A stretch of DNA of 64,000 nucleotides, taken from positions 51,155,626-51,219,625 of the forward strand of contig JAZBQD010000014.1 of assembly GCA_036583965.1 (NCBI GenBank), read 5' to 3'. Below the pieces are notes generated by a model. It was not told the DNA's origin and searched no databases. It was given only the letters and a program-made list of their open reading frames with translations. Each line of letters begins with the position of its first letter. The stretch's first letter is position 1. Made by a program: the position numbers and the translations under genes. This DNA is from Prunella strophiata. Taxonomy: Eukaryota > Chordata > Aves > Passeriformes > Prunellidae. Shown here in pieces: positions 39,236 to 50,450 of the stretch.

Positions 39236-42200
39236 CTGCACCAATCTCCTCCTGATCACCTGCATCACTTCCTCTCCTCTGAGACCCAGGGTCTCCTTGA
39301 TGGAAAATGCATTCACTTGTTCTATGGCTGCTCCTTGTGACCATGACAAGGCACCTGCTTTTCTGCAGACACCTCCTGTCCAAATCAGTGTAGCCCAAGG
39401 AGATTACAGGAGTCAAAGAAAAAGAGGATTGAGTGCATATTTCCACCAAGGCCCCAGCATTGCTGAAGTATAACAACTGCAGAATTACTCAGCTTGTTCT
39501 CTTTTCTTTCCCCAAAATAAATCCCCGTGTGTTTGGGGGCTGGAATCAGCTCTAAGAGGAAAACCCTAACAGTCATGCAGATTGAAGGGCATAATTGAGG
39601 TTTTTGCCCTTGCTGTGGTTTATCATATTCATCCCACAGAAATACAGTATTTTCTGGTTTTGACAGAAGTGCTTTGCTGCAAGAAGCATTGCCATCAGCA
39701 GGAGCCACAACCCTCTGTTGCCTGGTAAGGCTCTGCAATGCAACACCCAGTACCAGCAGGGCATGCAGCAGAGGTTTTGCCAGTCTGCAAAGGGCTTTTT
39801 GGTGCTGATCCCTCAGTAAATTAATCCTCTTTTACATCAGCAGAATCTTGGAATAATAAACCTACACCACATTTTTGTATCATAACGTTTGTGGAGAAAT
39901 ACCCTCCACAGTGGACACCCATACAACTGAGATCAGACTCTGGCACTAATCTCTGGTATTGGCATAAATGATAGCTGAAATGTAGTAAATTTTATTTTTA
40001 AGAAAGCAGACAATAGATTGTATAATGTTCTAAAAAAACCCAAATGCCCCTGATGAATTCATATTAACTTGCTCAACTAGAGCTTTTTTGCTAATTAACA
40101 GTGTGTCTTTTCAGCAAACAATTTCCTGTAACAAACTTCTTGAACTTCATCTAAAAAGAAAACATTGGAAGTAGAAAAAAAAAAAAAAAAAAAGCCCTAT
40201 ACACAGAAAATGGGTAAGGAAAAGCTATCTTTAGTTGATAGTTTGAAACTCATATTGAATACTTTGCCTAAATAACAATAATGTGCTGTCCTGAGAGGAC
40301 ATAAAAAGCACATGCTAAATGGAGCAATATGTGTATTTTTCATGCTTTTTTAAGAGGATTGACTATGTGGGAGGAGGAGAAAATAAGAGAGCTTCAGCTG
40401 AGAAAGGAACTACTGGTAATTATCTTGTATTGTCACCAAAACCCATATGTAAATATCCATTAACGAGCTTATAGATCCTGAGGTTAGAAAACTGCTCAGC
40501 TCCAGAAATTGAGTGTAAAAGAGATCTAATCTTGTGTTCAGCTATTCCAAAGCCAATTCCATTTAAATAACTAAATCTATTTGAACATATAATATCAAAA
40601 TTATGAAAGATTTGTTGAAGTCATAGGGTTGCTGTTTTCTTAATGAGCATAATTAGCACTATAAGCAAATGGAATTGCAGTCTCCATCATGACTGAACAA
40701 TTAGGTCTGCTTCTGGTATCCAAAACTGAACCAGGATTTTTGCACTGAAGTAACTGGATGAAATTGTGAGGGTTTGTTAAACAATTTAGCCTAGTTTATT
40801 TCTTTGTTGTCCTTACATTTTTGTATCAATATATGAGTATTTAGCTCTAATGTAAAGCAGGAGATATTTCTGTTTCCTATATAATATATAATAAATCAGT
40901 TAGCATATTATAGATATAAGCTCAAATCTTGATTCAAATTCATCTTCATTTGATTAAAGAAGCTGTCTCTAGAGGCAAACATAAATCTTACCTCACAATG
41001 TCCTTCCTGAGCTAGTGATTGTTAGAAATGTGTCAAGAAGGAATTACTTTTGCCCACAAGGAATCTCATATTTTAATACTTTTAGATTGACACTAATATT
41101 TGAGTTAGATGCCAGAATCAACAAAATAGATTTTCTCCTTCAGCAGGGCCAAAAGCTTGACAGGCCTGCCAGTGGCTTGGGAGTAAAGCAGGTCAGGTAT
41201 GCTCTGATGGAATGGACCTTGGTGTTTGAAATGCTACTCTGCTGAATGCAGCATATTTCATTTAAAATAATATTTTCATTTTCATTCTATTTAAGGTTAG
41301 TTTCCAAGGGACACCCATCTCTGATTTGGCAGGTCCATCCCCAGGCAGGCTTCTGCAGCTGGCTGCTGAGTGGTAGCAGAGAAGCCCACAGTAATGATCA
41401 TTTTACCAGCCTGCAGGTTCATTTATTTTTTAGGCTTTTATATTGAGTTAAGGCCCAAACCACATAGGTACATTGGTCACATAGTGAGCTAGAAGTGCTT
41501 ACTCTCTCTTAACTCACTTTTTACTCACTGAACTCATGCTCTGATTAAACAGAGGTCACTTTGAGATGTATAGAGGACAGCACAAACAATTAAAATTCTC
41601 CAGTTGAAAAGAACAATGGAGATGGAGAATAGAATGAAAGATGACAAAGGAACATGAAAGAAACAGAAAGGAAGAATAAGACACTTTATGAATTCTTAAG
41701 TAATAAATACCATGACTGATGGCAAAATAAATATTACTCTGTTATCGGGGAGTGGTGCAAGAGAAAGCAGAGAAAGGTAGATTTTTGGTGTGTTTTCAAT
41801 TGATGGACTACCGTCTGTCAAATTCAATTTAAACCCACAATTCTGCAGATTTTTTTATATGATTTGTAGAGTTCAAGTCTCTACAGTTTCTTCTGAGTAT
41901 AGTTGCTAGGCATGGATATATTTGCAAATTCAGATTTTTTTCTGCAGTGGGTCTCCAGGAGGAAACAAAGCAAAGTCCTCAAAGAGTTGAGAATTACTTT
42001 CTTTCCTTTTATTTACCAAAGGAAGGTTAAAAAAGTCAAACCCTACAGGCAGTAGGACCTTCAGGATCTCAGCATACAGTGCTGCCTTGTGCAGTATGAG
42101 GACAGCCAGAAGCAGGCACTGAGAAGGCACAAACTGCCCCTATTCATCTGAAACCAGGCTCTGCTAGACTAAATGCTAGCACTGTTAACCCTTTCATCAC

Positions 42201-45200
42201 TAAGGGGAGACATCAGGAGAAGCAGGCTGACCTACATGCTCTTTAATCCAAATGGACTTAGCACTCAAACAGGTGTTTGAAGAAAAAAAGTCAGGTGTTC
42301 TCTCAGGGGTCTCCCTTTTACCTGGGTCACTGGCTCCATCCTCAGCAGCAGTAGGAGGATCTATATTAGAGTGGAGTAGTCAGTGTCCAATTGGTTTTAA
42401 CCTGGGGAAGCTAAGAAACCACTATAATTACAGAATTCTATCCCCAAAGACAGAAGTCAAACTTATCCACATCTGAGCAGGATCCTCTCCTTTTCTCACA
42501 CCTTCTTTCTTCCTCTTCTCTTGTCAAAAGCCAAAGGCAAGTCTTCCTCCACGTGAAACAAGGATGTCTTTAGGAGGAGTTAATAGTTTAAGAGACTGGC
42601 TTACCCCGTAAAGCTTTGCAAAAGCAGTGCTATGCAAACCTCTCAAAATTAGTCCCAGCTTTTGACAGACTTGTCACCAAGCTGTCATGGAGCACCAGGA
42701 GGCTGGATGCAGATGCACTGCATTGCCTGTGGGGATCCCTGTCCTTTCACCTTCCCCATGCAGCTGCCAGCAGCACTGGCCGCACACGGGCGCGTCTTGT
42801 ACCACAGACAGGTCAACAAGGAATGTCAGCCCCCTTAACTTAAGGCTCATGAATGCTACCTGTTAAAGGAAGCCCTAAATGAGAAATCGTTTACTCAGAG
42901 GTCACACAGGCACCTAACAATCTAGATGGATTTTTTTATAGATAAAAGAGACTCCACAGAGAATTGCTATATGAAATGAAGATACCTGAGCCAGTTTCTT
43001 GTAGAAACCTCCCATGTTGTGGCAAGGAGAGACCATGTTGTCTGTTGTATCATGATTTGCAGGTAGGTAAGCCAGTTTTAAGTCAGAAATACATGCTGTA
43101 GTGTGTATGTGTACATACTCTGACCACAGGTCTTGTACAGATTGATGAGATATTTTTATTTCTGCTAGGTTAAAGAAAGATAGACTGCAGCTTCCTTATT
43201 TGTGAATACTTTCCAGAGGGAGAAGAACTGTTCACCTTTAAGTCTTCCAGTGGATAGATTGTGCAAAATGAATGAGACTTACTTACATGCTCAATTTAAA
43301 AGAATTGATCTTCAGAAAAACAAAAGGATTTTCCTTTGCTCAGGGGAGAGTCAGAAAATGGAATAGGATACTGAAAAGACTGATAAGAATAGTCAGTAGA
43401 AATTGCTTCAAAATACATGGAGGAAAGAATTTAAGAAAAAAATGTGAATTATAACTGCTGGCTACAATTACAGACAGGCTACCTTCTTTCTTAAGCTTTT
43501 GTGTTCCCTTAACAACACTAAAAACACTGAATTGATTCATCTAACACACACATGTATATTAAATCAAATTGGAAGCACATTTTAGAGAAGAATTAGTTTT
43601 CTGGTATAAAAGCAAAGAGGCTAAAATCTATTTGTTTACTTACATATTTGTATTGTCTTCAGCAGCAATTATTACATGCATATCCAGCTACTATTAGATC
43701 ATTTTATTACAGATTGTCTCTACTGACAATTATGAAATTCAACCACAATACATACATTGTTGTATGTATCTGTTGTATCTGTATATATATGTTGTATGTA
43801 TTGTTTTATGCATGTTGCATTGTACTGTATCTCCCATCTCCTAAAAAGTTTAGGGTGGTAAAACAAAAATTATTTAAAAAAAAAATAATGTTACCATCCT
43901 AGCCTGCAAAGTTTATTCAAATCTTCTCTCTTCAAGATCAAGTTAGTCATGACCATGTTTCTAATGGAGTATTTTGGTTTCCTTTCTCAAAGAACAATGG
44001 GTTAAATTCACTGTGGATCCAAATAAAGATGTAAGCTGAGGTAAGCTGATGATGGAATTTAACTAGACAAAAGAATGAGTGCTTTTGGAATTTTTGCATT
44101 TTGTTTAGGGAAAAAAACCAAAAAACAAAAAAAACCTTTGTAATCACAGAAAAATAAAGGATAAAATAGAAATTATAAAATACATACATATTAAAAAAAA
44201 GAAAAATAAAAGTTTCCCCTTTAGCTAAAAATTACCTACTAATTTGAGTAATAATGATGCCACAAGCACTTATATTAAATACATTAAACTGAGACTCCTG
44301 CAACTTTGACAGGCCTGATTTCTACTTGAAGAAAAATCCTACAAACATGTTAGTCAGGATAAGATCTTCTGCTTTTCAGGAATAAGGAGCTGTGATGCAC
44401 AACATGTGCACAAGGACAGAAATCTTTGACCTCTTCCTTGAAAGAGGCTGGGACATCCAGGCATATGGATCCTGGCACTCCAGGTAACATTACATAAGGA
44501 ATGTGTCACCACTAGAAAGAGAGCACTGGCTTTCTGTGTTGTCATTTTGAAAATGCCAGGGAGTCTTTGTTGCAGCTTTTACTGCCTGAAACCCAAAAAC
44601 TGAACCAGCCAAATTATATCATAGGGAAAGCAAGTAGCCTAGATTTTAGGGGTTAAATGTAGTGCATGATTAAACACAGCTCTCCTGACTGGTGAACTTT
44701 TAGCTCTCAACATAAGTAAGTGTTTCTGTAGCAGAGATGCCTGGCTGCCTGGAGTATCAGTCTGTGACTTTTTCATTGTTTCTTATTCATTACAAAGCAT
44801 ACCCAGCTTTTGAAAATTTGACATCTACTAAGGACAGGTGTTAAATGACTCAATCAAATACAAAACTTTCACTACTTCAGTAGTGAAAAAATACAGCTCC
44901 TGAAGACTGAGAAAGTACATGTAGGATACCATTAAGTTTTAATGATTCATATAATCTGCTCACATTGACTTTGGCTGAGCTTTTCATAGAAAAAGAAAGA
45001 AGGAAGAAAGTTATAACTCCTCCTAATCACATTTCTCAGTGATACGAGGAAATAAGGATCATTTCAGCATGCAGACATAAGAAGTCAGGCCATAACAGAT
45101 CCATTTCAAGGTCCCTGTTTGCCTTTGCAATTTAGGGCAAATCATTAGGTCTAGGTTCTTAAAGTAAGATGAGTCAGCTTTCTGCAGGCAGTTTACTTCT

Positions 45201-46918
45201 TATAGGTTCTCCCCTCTGTAATTACACCAGTGTGTCTATTACTACAGCAGTTATGCCTTTCTGTGGGTATGTTGAACCACCAAATTTCAAGTCTCACCTA
45301 AAAATTAAGCAGAGCAGGGTTTTGAATCTTGCTCTTCCATCCTAGAAATAACAGAACCTAGATTTTTGATTCATCAGAACATGCACAAATATATACATGC
45401 TGATGCTACTGCACTAAGCCTGTATCCACAGACAGCCTGTAACCTTAGACGTACTCTCCATGCACAGAAAAGAGAGAGCCCTGCTAAGGAGACAGACTAA
45501 TTTTGAGCAGTTTTTGCCTTCAGTCTTAGTTGCAGCACAATACCAAGGGGATGATTTAAGTGGTTTGGGAGCTCTGTTAATGCCACCTGGCAAAAAAAGC
45601 CCAGAAGCAGCTCAGTGATATATCTGAGCACATCAACAGCAGTCAGGCACCCACAGGGCAAGTTGCATGTATTTACACTGTGTCTAAGACAATGGCTCAC
45701 AGATACTAGGAGAGGTTTTGAATACTCTTGTTGTTTAATGAATTTGGGTAAGCTACTCAGAATTTCAATGGCAATTCACATTTCATAGAATCTAATTTGC
45801 TTCTGAGTGCCACGAGCACAATAGAACAGTCTCACCATGGAGCCTAACATTGCACAATTTCTTACAAAGAGATGCAGGACAACATGCTTGGAAACCTCTG
45901 TAGTGTCCGTTAGGAGCTGTTCCCAGAGCTGCTGTAGCAGCAGCTGTGGAAGCTTACATCACTGTCTCAATGACAGAACAGGAGCTGAGCAAGTCACTGA
46001 CATCATTTAAATGCAGAATTTATTTAAGGTTGAATGTAGGAATTTATCTTGGAAGTGGTAAAATAAGAGATCTCTTCTGAGAGATATTACTCAATAATTT
46101 ACCATTTGTACTTTGGCCTACACAATTATATTTTGATACAGGTCATGAAATGTTTTCATTGGAGATACTGAAATACACACTGAAGTTTCATGGTTTTGTA
46201 TTTCTCAATGGAACCAGGGCTGGGACAATTGGTGCTAATGTATTAAAGGCTTACATACCCCAAAGGGATAAGGTTTTCCTACCTTACAATCTGATTTTCC
46301 ATTTCATCACTCCTCTATGTTGATCACCATGCTCTGCAAGTTTTTCTAGTTTAGGTAAAAAATTAAATCTTTGCAATAAGCGAATCCTCAGTCATCAAAC
46401 TCCCTCTGACAGAACTGTCTGATAGAACTGGATTCAAACCAGACATAGGCTTATTAATTATTAGAATAAAAAATAATTATTATTTAATATTGAAGAATAC
46501 TAAAGAAAGTAAGAAAAGCAAGCACAAGAAAACTTCAAGAGTTCAGAGCATCAACCCCAAAAGTTGGATGGAAGATATGCAATGCAGTACTGCATCTTTA
46601 ACATAAGGAATCATTTATCATGACACTTGAATGGCTTCGACAATACAAATTGCTAATGAGGTATTAGTTTAACCAATTTAGAGAACAAATTAGAATAAAA
46701 GGGTGTCAAATTGCTACAGTCATCCATGGCAAGGCAGAGAAATAGCTGTGAAAAATGCTCTTTCAGCAGCAGAAAAGGCAAGGTTACACAGGGTACAAAG
46801 ATGCCCCATTGGCTAGAGAATGCTCTGCCACACAAGAGGAAGATGTATTTACAAACAGAGCTTTACTGATCTTCAGATCCTATCTTCTCCAATGACTTCT
46901 TACATAATTTCATGTTGG
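39236..46918. other. Intergenic, no gene recognised
   Basis: AT-rich desert with ordinary short ORFs. A 19-A run is at 40175-40193. A GC-richer patch at 42660-42840 contains a few CpGs but no recognisable gene. Confidence 0.55.
43755..43825. repeat. TGTAT-rich simple sequence
   Basis: Imperfect TGTATG/TGTATC repeats with a short (TA)n core. A decayed microsatellite. Confidence 0.7.
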
Positions 46919-47030
46919 GGTCGGTTTTTTTGCTGGGTATGGGTTTGTTGTTGTTGTTGTTGGGGTTTTTGTTGGTTTGGTCTGGTTTTGTTGGGTTTTT
47001 GTTTGGCTTGGTCGTTTGGTAGGGGATTTT
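46919..47030. repeat. G/T-rich low-complexity tract with (GTT)n core
   Basis: Contains a GTTGTTGTTGTTGTT core flanked by irregular GGTTTT units. It accounts for the Cys/Trp/Gly-rich plus-strand ORF and the Asn/Lys/Pro-rich minus-strand ORF lying over it. Confidence 0.8.
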
Positions 47031-47786
47031 TCCAGGATTATCATACACTTATTGAGGAAATGTTTAAACGCAGAAGCAAACAGCACCTCTCTGGGACACA
47101 GAACATCTAACCTGTGAGCTAGAGACAGTCCTTAGCAGAGCTCACAGCCAGTGCTGAGTGAAAGCTGGAAGCACCTTACATCCAAAGCAATGGGGGCATT
47201 TTGAGTCCTGGTGCAATCTTGAACATAAAATAGGAAAATGTGTTCATTTAATACTTCCAAGTAAATTCCCTGTTTTTTCCATTTGTTTCTTTTAAAGTGC
47301 TTCCTCCCATTCTGCTGTTCTTTTCCAAGATCCTTGAGCCCCTGTTGTAACAGGAAAGGCAGCTGAGAGAAACAGTTCTCTCAACAAGGAACAAAAGGGG
47401 AGCCTTATTCCCCTTCTTTATAAATATTGGCAAATAAAAAAGAATAGTAAAAATCAAAATGCAGAGATGGGAATATGTATTTGAGGAAACCCAGGCACCA
47501 AAGTCAGGAAGATTTTACTTCCATATTTTCTCTTTAATCCCTTTCATACTTTATTGAATGTAATCAAGCAAAGCCAAGTCATTGAAAGGTTTTATAGGGA
47601 AGGGACATGTTCCCATCTTCAGAAGTGATTGAGCATGTTAAACAGGACTTTAAAAACTTGGGTAATTTCTCAAGTTCTAAGCAGAAACAAATGTCTGTGG
47701 TTAAAGCACACTGCCTTGCTAGGGCCCAGTATCTGATTCAAAAGTCAGAAGAACTCACGTGTGTATATGTTTGGATTCATATTAAT

Positions 47787-47827
47787 TAATTTCAACTTTT
47801 TTTTTTTTTTTTTTTCAGTTGAAATTA
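47787..47827. repeat. Inverted repeat around a poly-T run
   Basis: Eleven-base arms (TAATTTCAACT at 47787-47797 and AGTTGAAATTA at 47817-47827) are perfect reverse complements, and the loop is almost pure T. Transcribed in either direction it would fold into a hairpin with an oligo-U or oligo-A loop. It may also simply be a homopolymer that expanded inside a small palindrome. Confidence 0.8.
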
Positions 47828-49159
47828 TTATAGGTTAAAATGGTAAAGAAAAAGAAGAAATACTGCTTGCCCAAGAATATCACCAAGATTAGACACATTA
47901 AATCTGGAATCTACAAACAAAAAATAGAGTCCTTTCCAGAAGTTACAGCAAGCTCTTGAACATATATAGAGGCAGGTATCAAGAGGGAGGTGAGACTGCA
48001 TCAGTTATATTCACTGTTAATTTCAAAGCATGAATGCATGAGATTTTCCTTCTGCTCAATACAGCTGCATTATTTATTCAATTAGTATTAAAATACAAGC
48101 TATCTATAAAAAAATTCAGTTCCTCAGCCTGTGTCTACACTTCAGCCTGCTGCCCAGTGTAAATATGAGCTGGCTTGCCTGCCAAGAACAGAATGTCTGC
48201 TTCAGCCAAGAGTGGGGATATAAGCTCTGCTGGTAAGGATAGGCACTTTGCAGTCTCCAGCCTGGCTTGCTTGTAACAACTTTGGATTCTACTATATCAC
48301 ACTGTTGCTGGCAGTGTTGACATACCCTCATTTTAACAACTCTGTGGACAGCAAGAAGCCATCAGCAAAACACACAGTGGCTCTCAAAAGCCAGCTTCAG
48401 GGCTGTGAGCTGCTAGTGAATAGCAGTCTCTGTGAGAGCAGCATGGTTCTGAACCAGCACACAGAGCCCCTGTGATTAATATTCATGCTACACATCCCAG
48501 AACAAATAGGAGATGCCAGTCTGATTCAAAGCTCTCTGAAATTGATGGAAACCTCTCCATTGACTGCCATGGGCTCTGGGTCAAGCCCCAAGTGTACAAG
48601 TGTGTTTATACCTTTTAAAATAGAAGGAATTCACTCTCCACATGTTTCAGTCCCTCACATTTATTGTCAGCAAACCTCTGGCAAAAAAACCCTGCCTTTC
48701 TCTGCAATGAGACTCTCACTGAAGCCAGTAGGAGCTATTTATACAGAGATGGAGGACATAAACTTAATGTAAAACCAATAGCATACTGGAAAGAATCTTG
48801 ATTTTGAAATCACAAGAGACAAAATTCAGTGATAAAGTGAGTGCTTCTTTGTAAGAAGTATAAAATAACTCAAGATTTTTTATACCTGCAGGTTAAGAAG
48901 GAAATTTTCAATGAGGCACATTGAACCTTCATAATATAACATTAAAAAAGCCCACTCCTAAAAATCTAATACCATTATAACCATCTTCCTTAAACACTCT
49001 AATTATATCCTCCAAGTGTAAGTACTCAAATGTTAATTAAATATGGCCACCTAAATTATGATATGCAAAGGTTTTTTTACTTATTAAAGTAATTTAATAC
49101 TACTCATAGGTGTCTTTGTTAAATGTAGATTGACAATCAAGTTAAAGAATAAAACCTCA
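47828..49159. other. Region 3' of GPR37; no separate gene
   Basis: This may include distal 3'UTR if the proximal poly-A signal at 49160 is not the only one used; further minus-strand AATAAA complements exist (for example near 48070). No independent gene is supported. Confidence 0.45.
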
Positions 49160-49165
49160 TTTATT
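49160..49165 (-). terminator. Candidate GPR37 poly-A signal
   Basis: TTTATT on the plus strand gives AATAAA on the minus strand, about 465 nt past the GPR37 stop codon. Position and orientation fit a proximal polyadenylation site; use is not proven. Confidence 0.4.
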
Positions 49166-49629
49166 TTTATGCTACTTTATAAATTCTCTGAAGCCCAAGT
49201 CCTCTCAAAATAGTGTACAGTAATTGGATTAAAACTACCTTCAAATACTTTCCACCACGTCTTTTACATGAAAACACCTTGCAAAGCCCACAATGTCTAT
49301 ATAAACATTTTACAATGATTATCAAAAAAAATTCTACAGAATTAAATAAAAGCGGATTGATATGAATCCTCCTCCTCAACCAAAGAAACCCTAGCACCAT
49401 ACAAAATCTCATGATTTAAAACATCAGTGCTGGCTCTCCTTCTCTCTCTCTTTCTTTCCTTTCAATAACCAAAGAAATTATTTTCCAAAGCATGACTGTT
49501 AATACAGACTGGTTTCAAGAGTAGTTTTTAACAGTGAATTTTTTTTTCCTGCATTTTGCTTCAGAAGAAAAATATGAAGTAAAAAAAAGAAAAAGGAAAA
49601 AGATGCAGGAAATGAAGTCCTAAGGTAAA
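49166..49629 (-). other. Probable GPR37 3'UTR
   Basis: Sequence between the stop codon and the nearest minus-strand AATAAA. It is AT-rich with no continuing frame. Extent depends on which poly-A site is used. Confidence 0.45.
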
Positions 49630-50450
49630 TTAACAGTGAGTCCCCACGGAAGCAAAAGTCGACATTTCGCGACGAATGGTACTGAAAGGGGAGAGCTCCA
49701 GTTCTGTGGTGTACTCGTTGTCATTGTCATCACTCGTCACCGTGGAAGACTTCTGGATGCATTCATCACAGCAGCAACAGCAACACTCCATAAAGGCCCT
49801 GCTGAAAGGTTTACAGAGACAGAACAGGAGAACTGGGGTAACACAGGACTTGAAGAACAAAAGGAACTGACTAATGAGGATGGAGGAGGTCCATAGTCTG
49901 TCGAGAGACCCCTGTGGACATGTAGGCAGTCACAATATTGCAAATGTTTTCAGGAATGATGCAAAATCCATATAAAATGGTCAAAGCCACCACTGTGCAG
50001 TTCATCTGACTTTCCAGCTGAATTTGCCGCTTGTTCCCCCTTGTGCAGGCTTTTTCCGCCCTCCTGATTTTCCTCGCCGTCACCAGGGAGCAGGTGATAG
50101 TGAACAGGGTGGGCAAACAGAAGTAGCAGCCGAAGTACCACCAGAGCCGCGCGCCAGTCGTAGGTGAGAGCCAGCACGTAGATGGTGTCGGGCAGGGCCG
50201 TGGAGATCTTCACCACGCAGCGCTCGCCCGGCGGGCTGCCGCTGAACTCGGGCTCCTCCCGGGCCAGCTGGCGCAGCACCACCTCCGGCAGGGCCAGCAG
50301 CAGCGCGCCCACCCAGATGACCGCCAGCTTGGCCGTGGTGGAGGTGCAGTTCTCGATCATCTCGTAGTACATCTGCACGTTGGTGGCGGCGCGGAACCGG
50401 TCAATGCAGAGAGCACACAGCGTGAACGTGGTGACTCCCAGAGAGGCCAC
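49630..50450 (-). CDS. GPR37 coding exon 2 (last exon), with two frame breaks
   Basis: Encodes TM3 to the C-terminus of GPR37, a brain-enriched orphan class A receptor related to endothelin receptors. It is a known Parkin substrate (Pael-R), and prosaposin has been proposed as a ligand. The exon starts after a good acceptor (CCTCCTTGCCAG) with [19 protein letters not shown] (TM3, with IDRF replacing DRY), then TM4 and the extracellular loop 2 Cys (ERCVVKIS). The frame breaks once at 50153-50156, where four bases stand for one codon between TYD and ARLWW. TM5, loop 3 ([16 protein letters not shown]) and TM6 ([20 protein letters not shown]) follow in the second frame. The frame breaks again at 49876-49882, at the start of TM7. 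The third frame gives [20 protein letters not shown], the six-Cys cluster [10 protein letters not shown] and the conserved tail ending VGTHC. The exon is 821 nt; without two extra bases it is 819 nt (272 residues plus stop). Conservation on both sides of each break favours assembly indels over a dead gene. Confidence 0.95.

Noticed and set aside
49636..49943. Overlapping ORFs on both strands around the GPR37 C-terminus
   Set aside because: Out-of-frame shadows of the conserved GPR37 tail.
50182..50367. 61-codon plus-strand ORF
   Set aside because: Antisense shadow of the GC-rich part of GPR37 exon 2.
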